From a virus: a stretch of DNA of 24,207 nucleotides. The DNA is taken from positions 1 through 24,207 of the IMG/VR virus record IMGVR_UViG_3300017779_002916. One strand, 5' to 3'. The notes beneath the pieces are model-generated. The model did not search any database. It was given only the letters and a program-made list of their open reading frames with translations, and was not told where the DNA came from. This document shows positions 7,050-13,534 of this stretch, in pieces. The first letter of the stretch is position 1; each line of letters begins with the position of its first letter. The position numbers and the translations under genes are program-made.

Positions 7050-7602
7050 ATAGTTGTTCGCATATTAGATTCATCTGCACGACTATTGCGTGTGCGTATG
7101 CAACTGCGTGTGCTTTCTTAAAGAAGTACTCACCACTAGTTGGCTTTGTCCATACTTCCTTGTGTATCACTTCCCAAGAGCTGTTTTGCAGATATCTTTT
7201 TGCGGGTCTTATTATCGCTAGTGTCGCCGCTAGTTCTAATATCGTCTTGGGCTTCAGTTGTTTTAGCAGGGAACTGTGTTCTCCTACGTGAAATAATTTG
7301 TTTGTGAATTCTGCTTCTGTGAGTAAATCCCATAATGGTTCCTTCGTCATAAGTTTAGTAAGATGCGATTCATCTTTTATATCTTTATATAGCGAAACAT
7401 TAAGAAAGTCTAATTTGAAATATCCTCTATCTTCTGCTGTCTTATGATCTAATGTAGATAACATATCAACAGGATTGTGCGGACATTCCGTTACATATAC
7501 TCCTGTGTTGTGCTTCTTATTTTTGTCTAACCTTGCGACACGGTGCGTTAACTTATCAAGCACTACATCTCTATTTGCAAAGTCAATATCAATATCTGGC
7601 AT
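7036..7602 (-). CDS. Miniature DnaE (C-family DNA polymerase)-like protein
   Basis: A 188-aa protein that reads like a condensed Pol III alpha core. MPDIDIDF (1-8) matches the DnaE palm motif PDxDxDF with D5 and D7. GYFKLDFLNVSLY (60-72) matches the KFDFLGL motif with K63 and D65, equivalent to the third catalytic Asp. LKPKTILELAATLAIIRPAK (115-134) matches 'lkP..f.Dl....AL.RPGP'. FFKKAHAVAYAHAIV (about 159-173) matches 'FnKSHAaAYa'. Normal DnaE is over 1000 aa. Here PHP, most of the palm, the fingers connectors, the beta-binding and the OB domains are missing, and only about 57 residues separate D7 and D65 (about 150 in E. coli). I recall similar short proteins in marine T4-like phages. It may bind nucleotide or DNA rather than polymerise. 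AGGA lies 7 nt before the ATG. Confidence 0.7.
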   Translation of the reverse strand: MPDIDIDFANRDVVLDKLTHRVARLDKNKKHNTGVYVTECPHNPVDMLSTLDHKTAEDRGYFKLDFLNVSLYKDIKDESHLTKLMTKEPLWDLLTEAEFTNKLFHVGEHSSLLKQLKPKTILELAATLAIIRPAKRYLQNSSWEVIHKEVWTKPTSGEYFFKKAHAVAYAHAIVVQMNLICEQLYESN

Positions 7603-8288
7603 TATAGTCCTGCTTCTTTAACAATCTCTTTCACTAGTTCAACATCTGCTACGCCTCTTTTAAAACGCATAGCCCAATGATTAGGATTCATAACATGATA
7701 CACTATTTGTAATTGTTCATCATTCATTTTACCTAACATCTCTTTTCCGCTCTTACAATTTAATACTAACCATGGACTTACTTTTCCATCTTTAATATCT
7801 TGGCATACTCTATTCAAACTTGCATAGTTGAAGTAATCTTGCCAACGTGCTTCTTTGTCATCACCCCAATCCATCATAGTTTTTACACTACGTTCTAGTG
7901 CAGTTTCTACACTTTCTTTTAATATTAGTTCTAGTGCATAACGTTCATACATCTCTTCTCTGCACCAATGATCTAATCTTACTCCGCTTGTAACAACATA
8001 GTCAACATACTTCTCTGGATACAAAGGACGTACATTGTTTACGAATGATCCAAACTTTACAAATGCGTTGTAGTATGGGCTATCACAAAACTGTTCATAC
8101 GTTTTATTCTCCTTTGCTTTCTGACATAGCTTATAGAATCTATTGAATGTCAAGTAGCCAAGTTGTACACGTTTCTCATCTTTCTGTAGATGTCTACGTT
8201 TCTTTTCGCACATATGAACTGCTAGAGTTTTCTCTCTTGTAAAACTCGCTCCACAGTATCCGCAAGTATAAGGTTTAGAGTTTGACAT
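7602..8288 (-). CDS. N-terminal zinc-finger phage protein (228 aa)
   Basis: A 228-aa protein from ATG 8288. Residues 7-33 form a C2H2/C2HC-like zinc finger: C9, C12, H25, then C27 or H33. It is followed by KKRRHLQK. The rest is helical with SPYYNAFVKFG (90s), an HWCREEMYERYALELI helix and a C-terminal MNPNHWAMRF segment. I recall similar zinc-finger hypothetical proteins in cyanophages; no biochemical role is known to me. The longer in-frame start at 8354 is rejected because it would overlap the upstream gene by 80 nt and precede the finger with unrelated sequence. The start chosen overlaps the upstream gene by 14 nt. Being next to the DnaE-like gene suggests a nucleic-acid role (inference). 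Confidence 0.75.
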   Translation of the reverse strand: MSNSKPYTCGYCGASFTREKTLAVHMCEKKRRHLQKDEKRVQLGYLTFNRFYKLCQKAKENKTYEQFCDSPYYNAFVKFGSFVNNVRPLYPEKYVDYVVTSGVRLDHWCREEMYERYALELILKESVETALERSVKTMMDWGDDKEARWQDYFNYASLNRVCQDIKDGKVSPWLVLNCKSGKEMLGKMNDEQLQIVYHVMNPNHWAMRFKRGVADVELVKEIVKEAGL

Positions 8289-8742
8289 CTTTCTTATCCA
8301 TCCCGAGGTCTTCGGCGTACTGTTTAAGTTCTTTTGTTGTAGATAATTTAGCAAGTAGTTCTACCTCATCTTCTTTCATGTTAGGGAACATTCCCTTTAA
8401 GAATTTAATTATTTTTACGTCACCGCTTTTTTGTTTTAGTCCTTGCCACACATGATGTTTGCTAGAACTCTTTGCATTGTGTAGTGTACACAACAACTGC
8501 CATTGTAGTTTTGGATGCCTAGTACCTAGTACATTCCAATTCTTGTTGTAGTTTTCATTTGTCAAAACCACAGCCAATTCCTTTGCTTCTCTTGAACCCG
8601 AAACGGAACTAGCATATCGATTTAATAACCAATAGTTAATTTCTTTTCGTTCTTCTTCAGACCATTCATTGAACGCACTCTTGCCGTTCATGTCCATGGC
8701 CATAAAGATCTCATTCAGTGGCAGTTTTCTCTTTTGCTTCAT
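8275..8742 (-). CDS. Unrecognised helical protein (155 aa) under a replication-type promoter
   Basis: A 155-aa, Lys-rich, mostly helical protein. It begins MKQKRKLPLNEIFMAMD, has a middle YWLLNRYASSVSG segment, then HPKLQWQLLCTLHNAK, and ends with a charged EDLGMDKKDVKL tail. I do not recognise a family with confidence. Weak resemblance to small helical replication accessories such as clamp-loader small subunits was considered and not adopted. The ATG at 8742 lacks a Shine-Dalgarno and lies 1 nt after the predicted +1 of a sigma70 promoter of the same design as those of gp41 and gp61, which hints at a replication role. It overlaps the upstream 89-aa gene by 32 nt. Confidence 0.75.
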   Translation of the reverse strand: MKQKRKLPLNEIFMAMDMNGKSAFNEWSEEERKEINYWLLNRYASSVSGSREAKELAVVLTNENYNKNWNVLGTRHPKLQWQLLCTLHNAKSSSKHHVWQGLKQKSGDVKIIKFLKGMFPNMKEDEVELLAKLSTTKELKQYAEDLGMDKKDVKL

Positions 8743-8980
8743 CTCTTATAGTATACCATATTGTTTGCAATTTGTCAAGTTGTTTTTTGAGTGTTGGATA
8801 ATGTTTGGATGCTTCAATCATATCTTCGTACTCTTGTCCGTAAAACATATCCATTTGTTTTGGATTTCCACCTACTACCCATCTTGGTATAGTATTGTGT
8901 GGAGCATCTCGGTATCGTGCATATACCACTTCGTCAACCCTTTCGTAAATAAGTGCCTCTCCAGGTATTAATGTCCCCAT
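8711..8980 (-). CDS. Small phage protein (89 aa), unknown function
   Basis: An 89-aa protein beginning MGTLIPGEALIYERVDEVVYARY. A short beta segment with PRWVVGG is followed by a long C-terminal helix (YEDMIEASKHYPTLKKQLDKLQTIWYTIRDEAKEK). The N-terminal IPGE..IYER.D.vvYAR pattern recalls small hypothetical proteins in cyanophages, but no function is known to me. GGAGAG lies 6 nt before the ATG, and a stable hairpin lies just upstream of that. The 3' end contains the promoter for the next gene. Confidence 0.7.
   Translation of the reverse strand: MGTLIPGEALIYERVDEVVYARYRDAPHNTIPRWVVGGNPKQMDMFYGQEYEDMIEASKHYPTLKKQLDKLQTIWYTIRDEAKEKTATE
8750..8778 (-). promoter_or_regulatory. sigma70 promoter of the 155-aa gene, near-leaderless
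   Basis: Minus-strand -35 TTGACA is at 8778-8773, the spacer is 17 nt, and -10 TATACT is at 8755-8750 preceded by an extended TGG. Seven bases separate the -10 from the ATG at 8742, so the predicted +1 is 8743. It lies inside the 3' end of the 89-aa gene. The segment AATATGGTATA is closely similar to the gp41 promoter. Confidence 0.8.
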
Positions 8981-8996
8981 TGGACTCTCCGTAGTT

Positions 8997-9020
8997 ATGT
9001 AGGCCCCGAAGGGCCTACAT
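8997..9020 (-). promoter_or_regulatory. Intercistronic C(UUCG)G hairpin
   Basis: A perfect 10-bp stem (ATGTAGGCCC pairing with GGGCCTACAT) has a four-base loop that reads UUCG on the minus-strand RNA and is closed by C-G, the extra-stable tetraloop. It lies 9 nt after the transporter stop and ends 6 nt before the GGAGAG ribosome site of the 89-aa gene. No U-run follows on either strand, so a classical intrinsic terminator is unlikely. mRNA 3'-end protection, processing or tuning of translation are options. CUUCGG hairpins between genes are known from T4. Confidence 0.75.
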
Positions 9021-9029
9021 TAATTGATA

Positions 9030-9674
9030 TTACTTAACTCTCTTTTTGAGATAAGATAGTAAAACTCCGTATGCTGGTAGGAACACAATTAGTCCTACAG
9101 CAATCTTAGTTAGTGTGTTGTTCTGTGCTACGATGTGCCAGTTCTCACCTATCCAAGTCAAGTTGCCTTCTGCGTCTGTCGATCCTGCAAATGCAGTAAA
9201 GAAAAATGCGTAAGTGTCAATGACGTTTGCCGCGACAGTTGAAATTGCCGGAGCCGCCCACCACATATCAGTATACTTTTCTCTAATATGTTGAAACACA
9301 TACACGTCTAACATCGTACCAATTGCGTATGCAGTACCTGATGCAAGGCCAACTCTATATGCGTGTTCGTCACCTAGTGCAAGTAATACAAGCACCGATG
9401 CAACGATAGCCGGAATAATTGCCATTGCAACAACGGCCCTTCCTGCTTCTTTACCAACTAACCTAACAGTTAAGTCAGTTGCAACAACTACGATCGGAAA
9501 AGTAAAAGCCGCCGCCGCTAATGGAAAGCTACCAAACAATGGTAGTTCTGCGCCGGGGAATAAATCAAATCTAATTGTTACGAGGTAATTAGACACAGCA
9601 ATAACCAATGTGTGTAAAATTACAAGTTTTGTGACAAGTGCTTTATCAACACCGTCAAGTAGTTTTGAGAACAT
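9030..9674 (-). CDS. yhhQ: VUT-family queuosine precursor transporter (YhhQ-like)
   Basis: A 214-aa polytopic membrane protein with about six hydrophobic segments. Family features are FTFPIVVVATDLTVRLVGKEAGRAVV (58-83; VUT consensus FP..f..tDi..E.yGk..A), the RVGLASGTAYAIGTMLDVYVF stretch with Asp before 'VYVF', and STVAANVIDTYAFFFTAFAG, the repeated ST...DT..F motif typical of YhhQ. The C-terminus KIAVGLIVFLPAYGVLLSYL matches the final helix. VUT proteins import preQ0/preQ1 or related 7-deazaguanines for queuosine in tRNA; in phages such bases can also modify DNA. No QueC, FolE, Tgt or DpdA partner is in this window. AGGAGG lies upstream of the ATG. It follows the cupin gene after a 12-nt gap. 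Confidence 0.85.
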   Translation of the reverse strand: MFSKLLDGVDKALVTKLVILHTLVIAVSNYLVTIRFDLFPGAELPLFGSFPLAAAAFTFPIVVVATDLTVRLVGKEAGRAVVAMAIIPAIVASVLVLLALGDEHAYRVGLASGTAYAIGTMLDVYVFQHIREKYTDMWWAAPAISTVAANVIDTYAFFFTAFAGSTDAEGNLTWIGENWHIVAQNNTLTKIAVGLIVFLPAYGVLLSYLKKRVK

Positions 9675-9686
9675 TCGTTCCTCCTT

Positions 9687-10043
9687 CTATTTTTGTTTTT
9701 CTACTTCTGTACCAACCGTACGTCTAACAATGTCATCATGGTTAAACTCCGCCCAGTACAATTCAAAGGCAACACCGTCTTCGATACCTTCAAACTGATG
9801 AATCTTACCAGGCTTAACCTGAGTAAACTCACCAGCACCAAGAATAGTTTCATCAACTAGTCCTTGGTCATCCTGCCAAACCCGAACAAGCATCTTGCCC
9901 GACTCAACAAAGAATCCGTTCCATTTATATTGATGTTCATGCTCTGAACATTTGAATCCTTTTTTAAATTCTATTCTGTGAAACTCAAGAACACCATTTG
10001 CATGGATAAGTTCTGTTTGTCCCCATATTTTTCCTGCTTTCAT
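9687..10043 (-). CDS. Single-domain cupin protein
   Basis: A 118-aa beta-barrel protein with both cupin motifs. Motif 1 is GFKCSEHEHQYKWNGFFVESGK (about 29-50) with H34 and H36 as metal ligands and an acidic residue further on. Motif 2 is GAGEFTQVKPGKIHQFEG (about 69-86) with the ligand His near 82. It resembles mannose-6-phosphate isomerase-like or dioxygenase-type small cupins; the substrate cannot be read from sequence. AGGAG lies upstream of the ATG. It sits between a 2OG oxygenase (8-nt gap) and the VUT transporter, in a small metabolic or modification cluster. Confidence 0.8.
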   Translation of the reverse strand: MKAGKIWGQTELIHANGVLEFHRIEFKKGFKCSEHEHQYKWNGFFVESGKMLVRVWQDDQGLVDETILGAGEFTQVKPGKIHQFEGIEDGVAFELYWAEFNHDDIVRRTVGTEVEKQK

Positions 10044-10051
10044 TATTACTC

Positions 10052-10822
10052 CTAATCTTGAAACGCAAATAACTTCTCAACAATATGTCCGTCAATGTTA
10101 ACATAACGTCTTATATGTGTTGGTTCATTTCTTGGTGTAACACCGTGTAGACTATCAACAGAGTTTAAAAAGCAAACCATTGTGTTGCGTTTGTAAGGTA
10201 CATGATCTACAACTTCAATGTCGTCTGCTACTGCTTCACGACCAGTTACCCTTCTCCATTGTTTACCTGCTGTGTTTCTATAAATGTTTAGTCCGCCATC
10301 TTCTTTAGTATCTTCTGGCTTCTTAAAATAAAACAAACAAGCAAATAATTCTTTTGATTGATCTACGTGTGGTGTACGTATGTGTTTGTGATCTATTGCG
10401 TTCATTACAAATTGTAATTCCATTCTTACTGTTGAACCTACAGGTGCTTTTCTAGGACTAGTATCTGACCTTATATACTTTGTGTATAGGTCTTCTGCGA
10501 ATCTACCCTTAGGATATAGCTGTGTCATAGGCTCTCTAAATGCACGTATAAGCTCGTCTTTATATTCTTTGCTTGTATGATATGCGGCAAAGTCACGCCA
10601 TAAAGGAGTTACTACGTTCTCGTAATCAAACTCGTGTTGTTGGTAACGCATAGTACCAAAGCCTGTTGTTTGACCTTTAGTACAATGCTGTTCAGGATAC
10701 TCTGCTTCTAGTCTTTCATATAAGTCCCAAGGTAAAACTTCTGGAATGTATATGTAAGGAAACGGATCCGTCTTCAGGTTTTCTGGTTTAAAATTTTGTA
10801 ATACACTTAACTGATTGTTCAT
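10052..10822 (-). CDS. 2OG-Fe(II) oxygenase (HxD...H type)
   Basis: A 256-aa protein with a clear 2OG-Fe(II) dioxygenase core. TPHVDQSKELFACLFYF (150-166) gives the HxD pair H152/D154, and FLNSVDSLHGVTP gives the distal His226. RNEPTHIRRYVNI (231-243) supplies R238/R239 as the 2-oxoglutarate anchor. The N-terminal part (DPFPYIYIPEVLPWDLYERLEAEYP) matches the lead-in of phage prolyl-4-hydroxylase-like enzymes. It is followed in the same unit by the cupin and preceded by two methyltransferases. The ATG overlaps the upstream TGA (ATGA) with no Shine-Dalgarno, so it is translationally coupled. The target is unknown. Confidence 0.85.
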   Translation of the reverse strand: MNNQLSVLQNFKPENLKTDPFPYIYIPEVLPWDLYERLEAEYPEQHCTKGQTTGFGTMRYQQHEFDYENVVTPLWRDFAAYHTSKEYKDELIRAFREPMTQLYPKGRFAEDLYTKYIRSDTSPRKAPVGSTVRMELQFVMNAIDHKHIRTPHVDQSKELFACLFYFKKPEDTKEDGGLNIYRNTAGKQWRRVTGREAVADDIEVVDHVPYKRNTMVCFLNSVDSLHGVTPRNEPTHIRRYVNIDGHIVEKLFAFQD

Positions 10823-11544
10823 TTATATCTGTCACTTATCTCATCGCTGGTGATGTTATCTCCCGCATACAACTCCTGCTGTGGGATCTGAAATTTGTTG
10901 TTATTTTTCTTCTTCATAATAGCAACAACCATAGGGTCACGTTCCCAAGTATCTAATTGGAAGTCGTGTCTATAACCTTTGTATCTTCTTAATGCAGTAA
11001 CTTTGCACTTCTCAATCTTCTGTCCATCACTAGTTCCTATCCATAGTCCTAACAAATCGTAATCGTTTTGATTTGCTAAACAAGGATACAAGTTAGGCTG
11101 TGTGTTAAAGAAGCCATGATCAACCCAACGATAAAAAGGAAGTACATGAATCATATACCCTCCTACCTTTGTTAGATCGTGCATATTTTTATATACTGTA
11201 TATTGATTGAATACGTGTTCGCCTGTACCGTTGTTAGTGACTAGATCAAACTGTTTATTATAATTGTATTGTTTACTGATATCTGTATTAAGATCCATTG
11301 CTATTGCATCTTTCTCTGTGTTAACATCGATAGCAACATACTCTTTGAATCCTATTGCAAGGAAAAAGTCTTTGGTAGAAGTAATAGTTTGATTGTGAAT
11401 GTTTAGTCTATTAAACATTACAGCTCTTGATTTATTATTTTTTATACGTTGGTTACCTAGTTCGCAAACACTAGGATTACCTTTAGCACGTAAGTCATCT
11501 ACTACAGTATCAATCGCATTAGTAATTAAATTAGTAAACGACAT
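10819..11544 (-). CDS. Class I SAM-dependent methyltransferase-like protein
   Basis: A 241-aa protein with a Rossmann-type methyltransferase layout. SVCELGNQRI (25-34) is motif I (ELG, less Gly-rich than usual). YVAIDVNTEKDAIAMDLN (69-86) carries the acidic residue after strand 2. FDLVTNNGTGEHVFNQ (about 99-114) is the strand 4 motif, and LTKVGGYMIHVLPFYRWVDHGFF covers strand 5 and the catalytic-side loop. Such proteins often act on glycans or small molecules. GGGGA lies upstream of the ATG, and the TAG of the next methyltransferase gene directly precedes this ATG. The target is unknown. Confidence 0.75.
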   Translation of the reverse strand: MSFTNLITNAIDTVVDDLRAKGNPSVCELGNQRIKNNKSRAVMFNRLNIHNQTITSTKDFFLAIGFKEYVAIDVNTEKDAIAMDLNTDISKQYNYNKQFDLVTNNGTGEHVFNQYTVYKNMHDLTKVGGYMIHVLPFYRWVDHGFFNTQPNLYPCLANQNDYDLLGLWIGTSDGQKIEKCKVTALRRYKGYRHDFQLDTWERDPMVVAIMKKKNNNKFQIPQQELYAGDNITSDEISDRYK

Positions 11545-12108
11545 CTACTTCCCCAATACTACAATATACTTGTTGTTTGGGTGAACCTTACCTTGTTTAT
11601 CTGTTCTTGTTTTTTCTACAAACTCATGATGAATAATTTTAATGCCAGGCATATTTTGTTCAATCTTGTCTTTCCACCAACCTGGTGTTTCAACAATCAA
11701 GTGTGCATTACGTCCGTCTGGTAGAAACTTCTTAGCAGGACTTGTAGCAATAATAAGGAATGCGTTTCTGGCAAATGTTTCGTGCATATCTTTTAGCACG
11801 TTGTCTAGGAACACAGGTTCGATATGTTCTAGAACGTCAGTACTAATAAGCATATCAAATGGTCCTGGTTGTCTTTCTTGAAACTCTGGGTGCCCTGGAT
11901 CCCAACCTACTGCATTAATGTCTTTGTAATTTTCTCTGAGTGCTTGTACCACTCCGCCCTTACCACAACCGTAATCAAAAATTGATTGAGGTTTAAATTC
12001 TTTTAACCATTTTTCAATAGCCTTTAATCCTTTTGCATCTCCGAAAGATGCTTTTGCATCATGCAGTTGTGACAACTGATGAACATATTCTTCACTAATC
12101 GTTTTCAT
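11545..12108 (-). CDS. Class I SAM-dependent methyltransferase
   Basis: A 187-aa compact methyltransferase. IFDYGCGKGGVVQAL (43-57) is motif I. GWDPGHPEF (68-76) is the strand-2 acidic loop. FDMLISTDVLEHIEP (84-98) is the typical strand 4 'DVLEH' motif of Methyltransf_11/23/25 families. FLIIATSPAKKFLPDGRNAHL covers strand 5 and the substrate side. AGGAAGG lies upstream of the ATG. It overlaps the preceding paralog-family gene by 14 nt and abuts the second methyltransferase, so the two are co-translated and may act on the same substrate (inference). Confidence 0.85.
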   Translation of the reverse strand: MKTISEEYVHQLSQLHDAKASFGDAKGLKAIEKWLKEFKPQSIFDYGCGKGGVVQALRENYKDINAVGWDPGHPEFQERQPGPFDMLISTDVLEHIEPVFLDNVLKDMHETFARNAFLIIATSPAKKFLPDGRNAHLIVETPGWWKDKIEQNMPGIKIIHHEFVEKTRTDKQGKVHPNNKYIVVLGK

Positions 12109-12823
12109 TTAATCTACCTTCCTGACGTTTTTTATTCCTAATTGACTTGCCATAACTTCCAACAGAACTTATGTTAGTAGTATTTAATCTATTCATTTCT
12201 GTATCACTCACGAGCTGGCATTTGACCTCAATTGGCTTTTCTGACATTGGAATTAATTGCAACCAAGGATCTCCAGTATTGATTTTTACTTCTGTACCGT
12301 GTTTAACCATTATGTTGTTAAGTACTGCGTGTTGGTGTTTGTATTCAACAATACCAGGTACACCCCAATATGCAGTTGGGTCTTTTTGATGCCATTCAGG
12401 TTTTATCCACAACCATTTTACACCTGTGGATTCTTTTATTAACCAAGGACTACCAACCTTAACATGAGAGTAGTCTGGCTTATGGAAAGTCCAATCTTGT
12501 TCATCATGCGGTATCATTGCAGTATGTTCTGGAAACACTCTTTGATCTAGTCTACCCATCTTATCAGCTTTAAGATGTAGTTCACACCAACTAGGAAATA
12601 TAACACCTTGCTTTAGTATTTCATTAATAGCAGGACATTGTTTCATGCTACTAATTGGTACAGGACTTCCGCCTGTATGTAAATTCGTATGTGTTCTCTG
12701 AGCTGGTAAGCTCTTCCACCACTCAGGTATAAAGTTCTTTGCCAACGTGGGTTGACACTGATCCATTACGTATTGTTGGTTAGTGTATACTTCTAGTACT
12801 ATTTTATCAGATGAGTAATCCAT
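12095..12823 (-). CDS. Conserved-type phage protein, paralog of the 6312-7049 gene
   Basis: A 242-aa protein of unknown function. It shares an ordered set of landmarks with the gene at 6312: PEWWKSLP (33-40), QCPAINEILKQGVIFPSWC (62-80), SPWLIKESTG (125-134), PGIVE with a following HAVLNN strand (156-170), and LQLIPMSEKP (188-197). No known catalytic motif is visible. The ATG overlaps the upstream gene by 17 nt without a clear ribosome site, suggesting coupling. It sits between the UvsW-associated small genes and the methyltransferases. Confidence 0.7.
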   Translation of the reverse strand: MDYSSDKIVLEVYTNQQYVMDQCQPTLAKNFIPEWWKSLPAQRTHTNLHTGGSPVPISSMKQCPAINEILKQGVIFPSWCELHLKADKMGRLDQRVFPEHTAMIPHDEQDWTFHKPDYSHVKVGSPWLIKESTGVKWLWIKPEWHQKDPTAYWGVPGIVEYKHQHAVLNNIMVKHGTEVKINTGDPWLQLIPMSEKPIEVKCQLVSDTEMNRLNTTNISSVGSYGKSIRNKKRQEGRLNEND

Positions 12824-13313
12824 AATCTATCATTTCACTTTGTCTACTAATATCTTTAATGAACCAAGCACATAAAGGCTTAGGTCCGTCCGTAATTGGT
12901 ACACCTAATAGTTGTCCGTTTTTAGTTTTAGGAAAATACCATTTCATATCATTGTAGAAGTTTGTAATTTTTACTTCTCCCCAATTCATTGTATAGCTTG
13001 TTAATGGATTAAAAAGAAATGCTTCAAAGCCTCTATCATTTAAACTTGTTAAAGGCAACACTTCTATATCTCCACCTCCTTCACTATCTCCTACTGCTAG
13101 GTTCCAATCAACTGGCATTGTGATTTCTTTACCGTTTATCTCTAGTACCATTGCTGGTGAATTAAAACTTTCTAGAAATATTAAAGGCATAAAAAAGAAA
13201 TCAGGTTCTTTAGGATTGCTATTATCTAGCACACTAAAGCGGACGTCTTCTGTTAGTTCCTCTGGTAAGTTATTCAGATGAAACGTTTCGTTTTCTAATG
13301 TTAATATTCTCAT
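12807..13313 (-). CDS. Conserved-type protein downstream of uvsW (168 aa)
   Basis: A 168-aa beta-rich protein with PVDWNLAVGDSEGGGDIEVL (68-87), LTSLNDRGFEAFLFNPL (about 88-104), MKWYFPKTKNGQLLGVPI (about 124-141) and the end FIKDISRQSEMIDYGLLI. I recall very similar sequences in marine T4-like phages near UvsW; no function is known to me. It follows the 74-aa gene by a 4-nt ATGA overlap and precedes the 242-aa gene with an overlap, so it belongs to the UvsW unit. Confidence 0.75.
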   Translation of the reverse strand: MRILTLENETFHLNNLPEELTEDVRFSVLDNSNPKEPDFFFMPLIFLESFNSPAMVLEINGKEITMPVDWNLAVGDSEGGGDIEVLPLTSLNDRGFEAFLFNPLTSYTMNWGEVKITNFYNDMKWYFPKTKNGQLLGVPITDGPKPLCAWFIKDISRQSEMIDYGLLI

Positions 13314-13534
13314 TTACTTTTCTTATCCATTATTTGTTTTGGCGTTAAGTTGCCTGTATCGGGATCAAGTTTTGCTAGTCTACAACTAAACAAATTCTTA
13401 GGCCCTTTACTAGTTACTATGACGGGTTGACCTTTTGCATCTATCTGTATGTCTTTAATTTTAGCACTAACGTTTCTAAAACGTCCTACTTGTACTTCGT
13501 CTCCAACTTTTATTTCTACAGTAAACTTCTTCAT
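13310..13534 (-). CDS. Small KOW/SH3-like protein linked to UvsW (74 aa)
   Basis: A 74-aa basic protein. The first part, KKFTVEIKVGDEVQVGRFRN, and VSAKIKDIQIDAKGQPVIV form a pattern of short strands like a KOW or SH3-type barrel. Then GPKNLFSCRLAKLDPDTGNL and a Lys-rich tail follow. The GDEV...F.n..a.I.dI motif is typical of small nucleic-acid-binding barrels (inference). The ATG overlaps the TGA of UvsW (ATGA), so the two are translationally coupled, suggesting joint action in branched-DNA processing. It is not recognisably T4 UvsW.1. Confidence 0.65.
   Translation of the reverse strand: MKKFTVEIKVGDEVQVGRFRNVSAKIKDIQIDAKGQPVIVTSKGPKNLFSCRLAKLDPDTGNLTPKQIMDKKSK

Noticed and set aside
8275-8742. 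155-aa protein as the gp62 clamp-loader small subunit
   Set aside because: Length and helicity fit, but I see no convincing motif match; left as unrecognised.
8997-9020. Hairpin as an intrinsic terminator
   Set aside because: The stem is strong but no T-run follows on either strand.
10820-10828. TATAAATG on the minus strand at the start of the 2OG oxygenase gene
   Set aside because: It contains the gene's own ATG, so +1 would fall inside the coding sequence; the gene is coupled to the upstream stop by ATGA.
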